From contig CAZMZJ010000005.1 in assembly GCA_964570825.1 (NCBI GenBank), positions 1 to 64,000 of the forward strand: DNA of 64,000 nucleotides, given 5' to 3'. Positions 28,811 through 39,019 of the stretch are shown piece after piece; the stretch's first letter is position 1, and each line of letters begins with the position of its first letter. Under the pieces are notes generated by a model. It saw nothing but the letters and a program-made list of their open reading frames with translations. It did no database searches and was not told where the DNA came from. This DNA comes from UMGS1002 sp964570825. Lineage in GTDB: Bacteria > Bacillota > Clostridia > Oscillospirales > CAG-272. Made by a program: the position numbers and the translations under genes.

Positions 28811-28852
28811 CCCGTATCGCCATATAATATAAGGCAATACGGGATTTTTTTG
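28811..28852 (-). terminator. ssrA terminator
   Basis: CCCGTATCGCC (28811-28821) pairs with GGCAATACGGG (28833-28843), one G-U. GTTTTGC follows on the minus strand; a longer T-run lies on the plus side, so it may act both ways. Confidence 0.65.
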
Positions 28853-28855
28853 TGT

Positions 28856-29219
28856 TGGTGGAGGTGAGGGGAATCGAACCCCTGTCCGAAAATTCTTCAA
28901 TACGGCTTTCTCCGGGTGCATTATGTCATTTGAGCTTCCCCTTGTCCGCCGCCGACATACAGGCTGCGGTCGCAGGTAGCCATCTTATGCGTGATCCGGC
29001 TGATGGCGAGTCCCGGATGCACGTTCACCGCTTACTGACGTTCAGTCCCGGGCCGCGATACTCCCGAGAGGAACGGGCTGCCTTGCGGCAGCGTCACCGC
29101 TTACGCGGCGAGTGCTACTTCGTTATTAGCGTTTAAATTTAATTTGGGCAGTTTAAGAGATTACCCGGCTCTACCCGCTTACCGTAAATCAAAATCCCCG
29201 TCGAAACCTTTACGCCCCC
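28856..29219 (-). ncRNA. ssrA: Transfer-messenger RNA (tmRNA)
   Basis: The minus strand begins GGGGGCGTAAAGGTTTCGAC and ends with a T-arm GGGGTTCGATTCCCC and CCTCCACCA, the tRNA-like ends of tmRNA; CCA is encoded. The tag frame lies at 29101-29130 and reads ANNEVALAA followed by TAA, ending in the usual ALAA degron. With SmpB it frees stalled ribosomes and marks the unfinished protein for degradation. The acceptor stem has one G-U pair and one mismatch as I align it, so the ends may be off by a base or two. The gene for its partner SmpB lies about 600 bp upstream. Confidence 0.95.
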
Positions 29220-29239
29220 ATATGGCGGAATACAGTAAT

Positions 29240-29269
29240 ATTGTATCCGGTTTCCTTGTTGTTTTTCAA
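29240..29269 (-). promoter_or_regulatory. Probable ssrA promoter
   Basis: On the minus strand, TTGAAA (29264-29269), 18 nt, TACAAT (29240-29245), ending about 20 nt before the tmRNA 5' end. Confidence 0.6.
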
Positions 29270-29276
29270 CAGTAAT

Positions 29277-29816
29277 TTAATTTTTGTTCTCTGATTCCTC
29301 TCCGATAAAAGTAACAACCTCGCCGACGGGCTTTCTTGCCCGTTTTGGAACATCCGACTTGGCAAATCCGACCGGCACCAGCGCCACCGGGCGCCGTTCT
29401 TTTGGTATATTCAGATACTTTCTGCACTCGTCCTCATCAAACGCTCCGACAAAGCAGCTGCCGATTCCCAGCTCCGCCGCCATCAGCATGAGGTGATCGG
29501 CCGCGCAGGCGGTGTCCTGAATTGCAAAAAGCTCAGTTCCCCGGCTGCCGAAGCGTTCTGTGAGCTTTGCCGCATCTGTGCAGACCACAAAAACGGCCGC
29601 CGCACTTTTTAACCATTCGCCTGAATACACCGACGGCACTAACCCGGCTATCATTTTCCTGCCGCGCACGACATAAAAATGCCACGACTGATAATTGCAG
29701 GCATTCGGCGCAGCCGTTGCGGCTTCGATAAGTTTATTTATCTGACCGTCTGTCAGAAGGGCGTCGGTGAATCCGCGCACCGAACGTCTTTTGTTAACCA
29801 GCTCGTTAAAATCCAC
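29277..29816 (-). CDS. Nitroreductase family protein
   Basis: A 179-residue FMN-dependent oxidoreductase of the nitroreductase fold: NKRRSVRGFTD (FMN-binding Arg/Ser), AATAAPNACNYQSWHFYVV, and AAELGIGSCFVGAFDEDECR. The substrate is unknown; such enzymes reduce nitro compounds or quinone-like substrates using NAD(P)H. The start is a GTG (29814-29816) about 10 nt after AAAGGAGG. It sits between smpB and ssrA, 20 nt after smpB, and is probably in the smpB operon. Confidence 0.85.
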   Translation of the reverse strand: MDFNELVNKRRSVRGFTDALLTDGQINKLIEAATAAPNACNYQSWHFYVVRGRKMIAGLVPSVYSGEWLKSAAAVFVVCTDAAKLTERFGSRGTELFAIQDTACAADHLMLMAAELGIGSCFVGAFDEDECRKYLNIPKERRPVALVPVGFAKSDVPKRARKPVGEVVTFIGEESENKN

Positions 29817-29835
29817 GGCAGACCCGCCTCCTTTA

Positions 29836-30315
29836 TCAGTATTCTTTGCTCTTGTCCCTCATGCGCCTGTCAATTTCGCGGTCGGCGTCGCGCTCGGCCT
29901 CGGCGTCGCGCTTGTCGTACAGCTTTTTTCCTCTGCAAAGGCCGACCTCGATTTTTACATTTGAGCCAGAAAAGTAAAGCGACAGCGGCACAAGCGTAAA
30001 ACCCTTCTGATTGACAAGACTGCCGAGCTTGATAATTTCCTTCTTGTGCATCAGAAGCTTTTTGTCACGCATCGGGTCGCGGTTGAATATATTTCCCTGC
30101 TCGTATGGACTTATATGCATCCCCACCGCGAATATTTCGCCGTTTTTAATGGTGCAGTAGGAATCCTTGAGGTTGACTGATCCTTTGCGTATGCTTTTAA
30201 CCTCTGTGCCGAAGAGAGCAATGCCGGCTTCGTATTTTTCGTCGACGAAATAATCGTGCCACGCTTTTTTGTTCTGTGCGACGATTTTAATTCCGTCCCT
30301 GCTTTTTTCCGCCAT
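29836..30315 (-). CDS. smpB: SsrA-binding protein
   Basis: A 159-residue RNA-binding protein needed for tmRNA function. Family blocks are IVAQNKKAWHDYFVDEKYEA, GTEVKSIRKGSVNLKDSY, and the C-terminal basic tail KKLYDKRDAEAERDADREID that enters the ribosomal decoding centre. The ATG at 30315 follows AGGAGGG; a longer upstream frame is leader. Its promoter lies about 45 nt upstream. Confidence 0.95.
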   Translation of the reverse strand: MAEKSRDGIKIVAQNKKAWHDYFVDEKYEAGIALFGTEVKSIRKGSVNLKDSYCTIKNGEIFAVGMHISPYEQGNIFNRDPMRDKKLLMHKKEIIKLGSLVNQKGFTLVPLSLYFSGSNVKIEVGLCRGKKLYDKRDAEAERDADREIDRRMRDKSKEY

Positions 30316-30355
30316 AAGCCGCCCTCCTTTCGCAGATTTCTGTGCAGTAAATTTT

Positions 30356-30384
30356 ATTATACTATATCCCGGATAAAAAATCAA
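30356..30384 (-). promoter_or_regulatory. Sigma-A promoter of smpB
   Basis: On the minus strand, TTGATT (30379-30384), 17 nt, TATAAT (30356-30361). Confidence 0.75.
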
Positions 30385-30424
30385 GCGTTTTCTGACGAAG
30401 CACAATAATTACCGTTTCAGGATA

Positions 30425-30874
30425 TCACGTCGCCGCATCGGTTGAGGCGCCGTCGGCTCCCGTAACATATGAATATGAATAATTCTGACCGCACTTTTTG
30501 CAGGCCCGGCTTTTTCCGGCCATCTCGGCTTCCTTTATTGTTCCGCTTTCCACGGCAGCGGAGTTTGAAAGCGCGCTGCAGTTCCGGTCGATATGCCAGA
30601 CGCTGCCTCCCGCCGTCCAGTAAACGATTACGTTGCCGTAAGCGTCGGTATCGGCCGTATAATTTTCAGCTTCGGTTTTCAGGTCTGTCATCCCGCCCTC
30701 GGAAGCGGCGCTTTCAGACGCCGCAAGGCCGGCCGATATTGCGGCGATCTGTTCGGGAGTGACGGTTTCGCCGGCATAAAATCCGCGGCTGAAGTCCGAG
30801 TATTCAGAGCAGCCGGTTAAAACCAGAGCGAGAACCGGAATAATGGCACAAAACAGAATGTATTTGATTTTCAT
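30425..30874 (-). CDS. Lipoprotein with Cys-rich C-terminal motif
   Basis: A 149-residue lipoprotein: signal peptide with lipobox LTGC (Cys about residue 22), an Ala/Glu-rich linker, then VYWTAGGSVWHIDRNCSALS and SRACKKCGQN. This last part resembles the small domain with WHxxxxCxxL...CxxCG found at the end of secreted nucleases and other Firmicute surface proteins; it may bind metal. Its ATG overlaps the TGA of the XRE regulator by one base (TGATG), so the regulator and lipoprotein form one unit. Confidence 0.78.
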   Translation of the reverse strand: MKIKYILFCAIIPVLALVLTGCSEYSDFSRGFYAGETVTPEQIAAISAGLAASESAASEGGMTDLKTEAENYTADTDAYGNVIVYWTAGGSVWHIDRNCSALSNSAAVESGTIKEAEMAGKSRACKKCGQNYSYSYVTGADGASTDAAT

Positions 30875-31779
30875 CAGTCATCCGCCTCCGAGAGCATTCG
30901 CTCAAGCAGGTTTACCTTATCCGCCGCATATTCATAAGCCCCGCGGTAGTCGTTAATCTCTTTTGAGCATATCTCAAGGTCATAAAAAACGGTAAACAGG
31001 AACGGATCCGGCACAGTGTTCTGGGAAGTCAGAATACTGCGGAGAAGCTTTGCCGCATCCGGGAAATTATTTGTTTTCATAGCCTCTCTGGCTTTTATAT
31101 GTGCATACAGCGGGCTGTCCTCGCCGCGGTTGAGCAACAGTGAAATTTTATCATCGGGTACCGCTTTCCCGTTTTCGAGCGCCTCGAGCGCGGCAACATA
31201 AACGCAGAAACTATCTCCGTAAGCAAGCCCCTCGCTGACAGCTCTGCCTGACAGTTCGCCGCCGAGAGTCTGTGAGATGCGCTTCATGTATCTGAAATAC
31301 ACAACCGCCTCTGCTCTCGCGGTATCGTCGTTATAGACGCTTTTTTCGGCATATTCCACAGCTTCTTCAAAAGCTTTAGCCGCCGAGCGCAGCCGTCCGG
31401 CGCAGAATTCCTCCTTTGCTATTTCCGATGAACAGCGTGACATGATAAGCTTTATTTCGTCGTCGTCTTCAAGCCCCGGAGCGCGGCATATATCCATACA
31501 GATTCTGAAGTCGCCGTTCTTATATGCGCGTCTGATATTTTCGATTTTGTAAATCTTGCGGAACAGCATTTCGTCCTCGCCCTCGGAAAGAAGGTATCCG
31601 GGAGACACATTCAGCCGTCCGGCAAGGTAAAAGACGGTGTCGAGCGACGGGAGCGCGGCGCCGTTTTCTATCCTGCTGAGCATATTCCGAGTAATCCTTT
31701 CACCGGCAAGCTGTTTCTGCGTCATCATTTTCATGTTTCTTATGGATTTAATCTTCTCGCCGATTTTTATTTCAACCAT
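30874..31779 (-). CDS. XRE-family regulator with helical repeat domain
   Basis: A 301-residue protein. An N-terminal helix-turn-helix (IGEKIKSIRNMKMMTQKQLA, RNMLSRIENGAALPSLDTV, residues 5-60) is followed by about 220 residues of helical, TPR-like repeats. This is the layout of peptide-sensing regulators of the RRNPP type, though no peptide gene is seen nearby. Its stop overlaps the start of the lipoprotein gene, which is the natural target or partner. It has its own promoter, divergent from xpt. Confidence 0.82.
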   Translation of the reverse strand: MVEIKIGEKIKSIRNMKMMTQKQLAGERITRNMLSRIENGAALPSLDTVFYLAGRLNVSPGYLLSEGEDEMLFRKIYKIENIRRAYKNGDFRICMDICRAPGLEDDDEIKLIMSRCSSEIAKEEFCAGRLRSAAKAFEEAVEYAEKSVYNDDTARAEAVVYFRYMKRISQTLGGELSGRAVSEGLAYGDSFCVYVAALEALENGKAVPDDKISLLLNRGEDSPLYAHIKAREAMKTNNFPDAAKLLRSILTSQNTVPDPFLFTVFYDLEICSKEINDYRGAYEYAADKVNLLERMLSEADD

Positions 31780-32132
31780 ATTACTTCAACTCCCGCCTGT
31801 ATTTCTTCCCTGCTTGCTTCCGCAAAAATCAGACCTCAATTCTCCTGTTTTGCAGTGCTGCTGCCGTTCTTATGACATTATATCAAAATACAATAACTTA
31901 ATCAATGATTTTCGGGTTAATTTTACAGAAAGGTCTTTAATTTAATTTATATTTGTTGTATAATTACTTTATAATTTTTAACTGGAGCCGGCATTAAATT
32001 CAATTTATCAAGGTTTGCATTTGACGCAGGTCATTTGCAGATTGGACTCTCCCGGTTTATTTTATTATAAATCCGGCCGGCGGAAAATCAAAAAAAATGT
32101 GAAGGCCGCCGCAGGCGGCATGAGGTATTGGC
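31780..32132. other. Divergent intergenic region before xpt
   Basis: A 353-bp AT-rich gap containing the regulator's promoter on the minus strand, two TATAAT boxes on the plus strand (31959-31964 and 31970-31975) with weak -35 boxes, and a GCCGCC/GGCGGC hairpin (32105-32119) just before the xpt ribosome site. I found no purine riboswitch core in it. Confidence 0.5.
31877..31905 (-). promoter_or_regulatory. Sigma-A promoter of the XRE regulator
   Basis: On the minus strand, TTGATT (31900-31905), 17 nt, TATAAT (31877-31882), about 90 nt before the start. Confidence 0.7.
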
Positions 32133-32717
32133 ATGGACAGTCTTAAAAAACGTATTATGGAATCAGGAGAAATCCGCCCCGGCGGGATTATAAAGGTTGA
32201 CAGTTTTCTGAACCACTTGATGGACACCGCGCTAATTGATGATATGGGACGCGAATTTTATGAATATTTCAAGAACCGCGTGGTGACGAAAATCCTGACT
32301 GTTGAAGCTTCCGGCATAGGTATTGCCTGTCTTACCGCAAGGTATTTCGGCGTTCCGGTGCTGTTCGCCAAGAAGTCCGAATCAAAGAATCTTTCCTCTG
32401 AAACCTATACGGCAGACGTATTTTCCTACACGAAAGGCAAAATGTTCACCATCCGTGTCGACAGACGTTATATAACCGCAAAAGATAAAATCCTTCTTAT
32501 AGACGACTTTCTCGCAAACGGGCGGGCGCTTATGGGGCTTGCCGACATTGCGGGACAGGCGGGCGCTGAAATAATCGGAGCTGGCATCTGCATAGAAAAG
32601 GCATTTCAGGATGGCGGGGACATCATACGCAACATGGGAATCGACCTTTACTCTCTTGCGGTGCTCGACGTAACGGAAGACGGAAAAATCGTATTTGTGG
32701 AGAAAAACAAAAAATGA
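32133..32717 (+). CDS. xpt: Xanthine phosphoribosyltransferase
   Basis: A 194-residue purine salvage enzyme converting xanthine and PRPP to XMP. It has the family start MDSLKKRIMESGEI, the EASGIGIA region and the PRPP loop KILLIDDFLANGRALMGL. Length is typical. In many Firmicutes xpt is followed by a xanthine permease; here it is followed by a TraX-like membrane protein whose ATG overlaps the xpt stop (ATGA). A hairpin sits directly upstream of its ribosome site. Confidence 0.94.
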   Translation: MDSLKKRIMESGEIRPGGIIKVDSFLNHLMDTALIDDMGREFYEYFKNRVVTKILTVEASGIGIACLTARYFGVPVLFAKKSESKNLSSETYTADVFSYTKGKMFTIRVDRRYITAKDKILLIDDFLANGRALMGLADIAGQAGAEIIGAGICIEKAFQDGGDIIRNMGIDLYSLAVLDVTEDGKIVFVEKNKK

Positions 32718-33484
32718 GTACGTTATGGCTGAAAATACTCGCCTGTGTCGCGATGCTCTGCGACCATATCGGCTACTTTTCGCATTACGGCTTTACGGAA
32801 TACGGAGACGCGATGCGCGCATTCGGCCGAATCGCCTTTCCGATTTTCTCCTATCTGATTGCCTACGGATACAGCAAAACAGGCAACAAATATAAATACC
32901 TGCTGCGGCTTATCGCCGTCGGACTCATCTCCGAGCTGCCGTTCAGATATTGCTTTTGGGGTAAAGTCAGTTTTTTCACGCTGACAAACGTATATTTTAC
33001 CTTGGCTCTGGGTCTTGCCGCGATAATATTGTCTGATTACTGTGCAAAATCCGGGACCCGGCTTGTGTATTTTTCGTTCCTGCCTGTCATAATAGCTGCG
33101 GTTGCGGCAAATATACTGGGCACCGATTATGGAGCTTACGGCGTGCTGCTTATCTTCTTTTTCCATATATCCGGAACCAACCGTATAGCCATATCAGCTT
33201 GTTCCATAGTATTTGCGGCCCGGAAAATCATCCTCGCTTATGCAGCCGTTTTGTACCATTCGATTAAAAATCTCACCCCGCTGTACTGGCCTTCGATATC
33301 AAAATGGGATTATATGCAGCTCTTTGCAGTTCTTGCTGTTGTGCCGATTCTTTTCTGCGACGGCAGCCGCGGTTACGAACTGAAATCGAAAGTGTCCCGA
33401 AAAGTAGTGCAATACTCATTTTACCTGTTCTACCCGCTGCACCTTCTTATCCTCGGGCTTATCATCCGCAAGCTTGTCATGTAA
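32714..33484 (+). CDS. TraX-family membrane protein
   Basis: A 256-residue integral membrane protein with about eight helices. The start LKILACVAMLCDHIGYF and GRIAFPIFSYLIAYGY are typical of the TraX family, and the end FYLFYPLHLLILGLI resembles acyltransferase-3 type proteins. The F-plasmid TraX acetylates pilin, but chromosomal homologues in Firmicutes have no proven substrate. It is coupled to xpt by an ATGA overlap; a link to purine salvage is not obvious. Confidence 0.85.
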   Translation: MSTLWLKILACVAMLCDHIGYFSHYGFTEYGDAMRAFGRIAFPIFSYLIAYGYSKTGNKYKYLLRLIAVGLISELPFRYCFWGKVSFFTLTNVYFTLALGLAAIILSDYCAKSGTRLVYFSFLPVIIAAVAANILGTDYGAYGVLLIFFFHISGTNRIAISACSIVFAARKIILAYAAVLYHSIKNLTPLYWPSISKWDYMQLFAVLAVVPILFCDGSRGYELKSKVSRKVVQYSFYLFYPLHLLILGLIIRKLVM

Positions 33485-33660
33485 TGCAAGTCATGAAGCC
33501 GCAAAGGACTTTAATATTAAGGCTTGAGGCGGCGAGAGAAATTTTACCCTTAAAACAAAACCGATTGCAAATAACAGCGTTACGTTTTTAGAAAGACTCC
33601 GGCGGATTTTTTATCTTATATCTTGTTTAATTTGTTTAACGCATGACGTATCACATAAAA

Positions 33661-33697
33661 AGCAGCAGCGGCGAAATCGCCGCTGCTGCTTTGTATT
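33661..33697. terminator. Terminator of the hydrogenase operon
   Basis: AGCAGCAGCGGCGA (33661-33674) pairs with TCGCCGCTGCTGCT (33677-33690). The minus-strand tail is TTTTTATG. Position directly after hydA; it could also stop traX transcripts. Confidence 0.8.
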
Positions 33698-33709
33698 TTG
33701 TGACCTAAT

Positions 33710-35470
33710 TTACATGCCTCTCTTGACATAGGTGGTGTGCAGGATCTCATGTGCCTTGTGGCTGTTCGGCTTGCCGAAGAATTCGTTGTAAAGAATTTTG
33801 ACAGCCGAGTTTTCATGCGACTTGCGCAGATCCATCTTTTTGTCGGCATTGTAAAGAATCGATGCGCGTCTTGCTCTGAGGTCGATTTCAGCGCGGACCG
33901 ATGCCGGCTGATAAGGCTGACCTCCGCCGTTTACGCAGCCGCCCGGGCAAGCCATGATTTCAACGAACTGAACGTTCACTTCGCCGGACTTGATGGCGTT
34001 GAGCAGCTTCTTTGCGTTGCCGGTTCCGCTTGCGACCGCAACCTTAAGCTCAAGATCGCCGAGCTTGTATGTTGCGTACTTGATTCCCGCGGTTCCTCTG
34101 ACTTCCTCGAAATCAAGCTTCTGAAGCGGCACGCCGAGCACCACCTCAGCGGCAGTGCGGAGCGCAGCCTCCATAACGCCTCCGGTGGCTCCGAAGATAG
34201 CGCCCGCGCCCGAGCCGATTCCGAACGGATCGTCGAACTTTTCGTCGTCAAGAGCCTTAAAGTTGATTCCGGCTCTTTCAATCATGCGGCCGAGCTCACG
34301 GGTGGTGACGGCAACGTCGACATCCGGAACGCCTGCGGCGGCCTCGTCGGGACGGCCGACCTCGAATTTCTTTGCCGTGCAGGGTATTGCCGAAACGAAG
34401 AATATATCCTTCGGATCCCAGCCATTTTTCTGTGCGAAATAAGTCTTCATCAGCGCGCCGAACATCTGCTGAGGCGACTTGCAGGTTGAGAGGTTCTCGG
34501 TCATCTCGGGGAAATAATGCTCGCAGAACTTGATCCATCCCGGCGAGCAGGAAGTGATAAGCGGGAGCTTCTTGCCTTCCTTAAGACGGCCGAGCAGCTC
34601 GTAAGCTTCCTCCATAATCGTAAGGTCGGCGGTCATGTTCATATTGTAAACGCCGTCAAAGCCAAGGCGCTTCAGGGCCGCAACCATCTTTCCTTCGCAG
34701 TCGGTTCCGGGTTCGTAGCCGAAGCACTCGCCTATCTGCGCGCGGACCGAGGGAGCGGTGCAGATAAACACCTTTTTCTTCGGATCAGCTATTGCAGCGC
34801 GGATTTTGTCGGTATCGTCTCTCTCGTGCAGAGCTCCTGTTGGGCAGGCAACAATGCACTGACCGCAATTGATGCAGGTGGTGTTGGCGAGATCAGTCTC
34901 GAACGCGCAGCCGATATGAGTGTCGAAGCCGCGGTCGTTGGCGCCGATGACGCCGATTCCCTGAATATTCTTGCATGCTGCCACGCAGCGGCGGCAGAGC
35001 ACGCATTTTGAGTTGTCGCGGATAATCGAAGCCGACGAGGTGTCAATCTTCGACTCGGTTTTAGCTCCGCCAAAGCGTGTAGATTCGACGCCGTAGTCGA
35101 GGCAGAGCTTCTGCAGCTCGCAGGTTGTGCTGCGGATGCAGGAGAGGCAGTTCTTGTTATGGTTTGAGAGCAGCAGCTCAAGGTTCATTTTTCTCGAGTT
35201 GTTGATCTTGGGAGTGTTTGTCAGAATCGACATACCCTCGGTTGCGGGGTAAACGCATGCAGTGACCATTCTGTACGGGCCGAGAGCGCCGTCTCTTCCC
35301 TTCTCGGCGACCTCGACAAGGCAGATGCGGCAGGCGCCTATCTCGTTGATTTCCTTGAGGTAGCACAGAGTGGGAATATCTATTTTTGCGGCTTTTGCAG
35401 CCTGAAGGACCGTCGAGCCCTTCGCGACCGCATAATCTTTGCCGTTGATTTTAACATTTATTGTTTCCAT
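33710..35470 (-). CDS. hydA: NADH-dependent [FeFe]-hydrogenase catalytic subunit
   Basis: A 586-residue group A hydrogenase that makes or uses H2 at the H-cluster. Domains in order: 2Fe-2S ferredoxin fold (Cys 36, 47, 50, 72), His-Cys 4Fe-4S segment (HNKNCLSCIRSTTCELQKLC), two 4Fe-4S motifs (CVLCRRCVAAC, CINCGQCIVACPTGA), H-cluster domain with TSCSPGW, IPCTAKKFE and MACPGGCVNGGGQP, and a C-terminal small-subunit domain. The first motif has Ser where TSCCPGW is usual. Adjacent NuoF- and NuoE-like genes make it an NAD(H)-linked, probably electron-bifurcating complex (HydABC/HndABCD type). AAAGGAG precedes the start. Confidence 0.94.
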   Translation of the reverse strand: METINVKINGKDYAVAKGSTVLQAAKAAKIDIPTLCYLKEINEIGACRICLVEVAEKGRDGALGPYRMVTACVYPATEGMSILTNTPKINNSRKMNLELLLSNHNKNCLSCIRSTTCELQKLCLDYGVESTRFGGAKTESKIDTSSASIIRDNSKCVLCRRCVAACKNIQGIGVIGANDRGFDTHIGCAFETDLANTTCINCGQCIVACPTGALHERDDTDKIRAAIADPKKKVFICTAPSVRAQIGECFGYEPGTDCEGKMVAALKRLGFDGVYNMNMTADLTIMEEAYELLGRLKEGKKLPLITSCSPGWIKFCEHYFPEMTENLSTCKSPQQMFGALMKTYFAQKNGWDPKDIFFVSAIPCTAKKFEVGRPDEAAAGVPDVDVAVTTRELGRMIERAGINFKALDDEKFDDPFGIGSGAGAIFGATGGVMEAALRTAAEVVLGVPLQKLDFEEVRGTAGIKYATYKLGDLELKVAVASGTGNAKKLLNAIKSGEVNVQFVEIMACPGGCVNGGGQPYQPASVRAEIDLRARRASILYNADKKMDLRKSHENSAVKILYNEFFGKPNSHKAHEILHTTYVKRGM

Positions 35471-35488
35471 TATGCTTGGTCTCCTTTC

Positions 35489-37303
<1,815 letters not shown>

Positions 37304-37332
37304 TTATATTTAATCCTCCTGATTATATCCGG

Positions 37333-37704
37333 TTATTTCTTTCCGTAGCCGATTGTATACTGTTCAACAATCTGGCCGCCCTTGAGATGCTTTTCGACAA
37401 TCTCTGCAGCCTTGTCGGCAGTCATCTTGACATAAGTAACCTTGTCCTTGCCGTCCTCGAAGATTTCGACAACCGGCTCGTACTGGCAGATACCGATGCA
37501 TCCCGTCTGGGTGACTGTGACTTTATCGTTAAGTCCGAGCGCGTTGACTTTTTCGACGAAAGTCGAGAGCACAGGACGCGCGCCTGCTGCGATTCCGCAG
37601 GTAGCCATTCCGACGACGACGCGGATTTTCCCCGAGCCTTCGCGGATGGAAACTTTATTTTTCATCTGTTCTCTGAGTGCCGCGAGTTCTGCTAATGTTT
37701 TCAT
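37333..37704 (-). CDS. Thioredoxin-like [2Fe-2S] ferredoxin (HndB-like)
   Basis: A 123-residue protein with a thioredoxin-like 2Fe-2S fold: VGMATCGIAAGARPVL and TQTGCIGICQYEPVVEI give four cysteines. It matches the small HndB-type subunit of four-subunit NAD(P)-linked hydrogenases and probably carries electrons within the complex. Ribosome site GGAGG; it lies between the ATPase gene and hydB. Confidence 0.88.
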   Translation of the reverse strand: MKTLAELAALREQMKNKVSIREGSGKIRVVVGMATCGIAAGARPVLSTFVEKVNALGLNDKVTVTQTGCIGICQYEPVVEIFEDGKDKVTYVKMTADKAAEIVEKHLKGGQIVEQYTIGYGKK

Positions 37705-37721
37705 AGCTAATATCCTCCGAA

Positions 37722-38276
37722 TTATTTTTCGATGTTATACTGATCCGCAAGGTATCCGGATATCCACTCCAGGACCTCCGGTTCAGCCAGTGACACGTTG
37801 CCGAGTATCTTGCGCAGCCCGGCCGTGTCGAGCCGGACGTCGAACTTTGGCGTTTTGTGTCTGAAGGTATATTCAATTTCGGGATGTCCCTGAATAATCA
37901 CGCAGATTGTTGACGCCATATCTCCCACTGGAGTGAAGTCAATGCTGTCGGTATGGAAGGTAGCGGTCACGGTAGTGCCGTGGTTTTCGGGGTCTGCGTC
38001 GGCCGTTTTTGACACAATTTTGAGTTCTCCGCCCGCCTGCTCGGCCGCCAGCCGAAGGAGAGGCAGGCCAAGCCCGACCTTGCGCGTCTTTCTCGTCGTG
38101 TAAAATGGATTTGTGACGCGTTCGAGTATTTCCGGCGTCATTCCGCAGCCGTCGTCTTTGACAGTCACAGTCAGCACATGGCTGTCGTCCTCGATCAGCG
38201 AAATGTCGATATGGGCCGCTCCGGCTGTTATGGAATTCTGCGTTATGTCAAGAACGTTCAGCGACAGTTCTTTCAT
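37722..38276 (-). CDS. Histidine-kinase-type ATPase in the hydrogenase operon
   Basis: A 184-residue protein consisting of a GHKL/HATPase domain: the N-box LDITQNSITAG, DDGCGMTPEIL (G1), FYTTRKTRKVGLGLPLLRLA (G2) and GTTVTATF. It lacks a sensor and a dimerisation/phosphoacceptor region. Its start follows the nuoE-like stop directly (TAAATG). Such stand-alone ATPases recur inside clostridial hydrogenase operons; a signalling or anti-sigma role is inferred, not shown. Confidence 0.85.
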   Translation of the reverse strand: MKELSLNVLDITQNSITAGAAHIDISLIEDDSHVLTVTVKDDGCGMTPEILERVTNPFYTTRKTRKVGLGLPLLRLAAEQAGGELKIVSKTADADPENHGTTVTATFHTDSIDFTPVGDMASTICVIIQGHPEIEYTFRHKTPKFDVRLDTAGLRKILGNVSLAEPEVLEWISGYLADQYNIEK

Positions 38277-38774
38277 TTAATTTTTATATTTTGCAAGTAT
38301 GCCCGCGACATCCGACGGTGTAAGCCTGCCGTAAACGTCTCCGTTAATAGTCATGACAGGCGCAAGTCCGCAGGCGCCGACGCAGCGGGTTGCCTCAAGC
38401 GAGTACTTGCCGTCTTTCGACGTGCTTCCCACCGGCAGATTAAGCTGCTTGGAAACCTCTTCGATAATTTTCTGAGAGCCTTTGACGTAGCATGCTGTTC
38501 CGAGGCATACGGAAATTGCGTATACTCCGTTCGGATTGAGTTTGAACTGCGAGTAGAAAGTAACAATGCCGTAAATCTCCTCGATCGGCACGCCGGTTTC
38601 TCTTGCGATTATCTTCTGAACCTCGATTGGAAGATAACCGTATATATCCTGCGCCTCCTGAAGTATCGGCATCATTGCGCCCTTTATGTCTTTGTAGCTG
38701 GCAATAACCTTAAGGAGCTTCTCCTCCTGCTCCTTCGTGCCATGAAACTCGACAGTGGTCAGCTTCTTTTTCAT
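38277..38774 (-). CDS. hydC: Hydrogenase subunit, NuoE-like
   Basis: A 165-residue thioredoxin-like 2Fe-2S protein. The helical start GAMMPILQEAQDIYGYLP is followed by VCLGTACYVKGSQKI and EATRCVGACGLAPVMTI, giving the four cluster cysteines. It corresponds to NuoE/HydC/HndA and partners the NuoF-like subunit. It is the first gene of the operon; GGAGG precedes the ATG and the promoter lies about 115 nt upstream. Confidence 0.94.
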   Translation of the reverse strand: MKKKLTTVEFHGTKEQEEKLLKVIASYKDIKGAMMPILQEAQDIYGYLPIEVQKIIARETGVPIEEIYGIVTFYSQFKLNPNGVYAISVCLGTACYVKGSQKIIEEVSKQLNLPVGSTSKDGKYSLEATRCVGACGLAPVMTINGDVYGRLTPSDVAGILAKYKN

Positions 38775-38888
38775 TGGTGGTATTTCCTCCCTGATTGATA
38801 TTATTTTAACAAATCGTACCGTAAAAACTTCCCATTATAAAATGGGATAGGGTGAGTATGCAAACATACTTATAAACACACATCTAAT

Positions 38889-38917
38889 ATTATATTACAT
38901 TGTTTTATAATTGTCTA
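38889..38917 (-). promoter_or_regulatory. Sigma-A promoter of the hydrogenase operon
   Basis: On the minus strand, TAGACA (38912-38917), 17 nt, TATAAT (38889-38894). The leader contains two small hairpins (CCCATT/AATGGG at 38831-38846 and GTATG/CATAC near 38855). Confidence 0.7.
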
Positions 38918-39019
38918 TAGTATTTTTTCATAATTATTCAAAAACCGACAGGTATTTTTTGAATTTTATGATAAAAATTATTGATATGATGTCTGAATTC
39001 GACCATAGCTAATATTATC

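Noticed and set aside
31945..32132. Purine riboswitch upstream of xpt
   Set aside because: The conserved core and loop-loop sequences of the purine aptamer were not found; only generic hairpins are present.
38775..38950. Rex operator in the hydrogenase leader
   Set aside because: Only a half-site-like TTGTTAA is present; the symmetric partner is missing.
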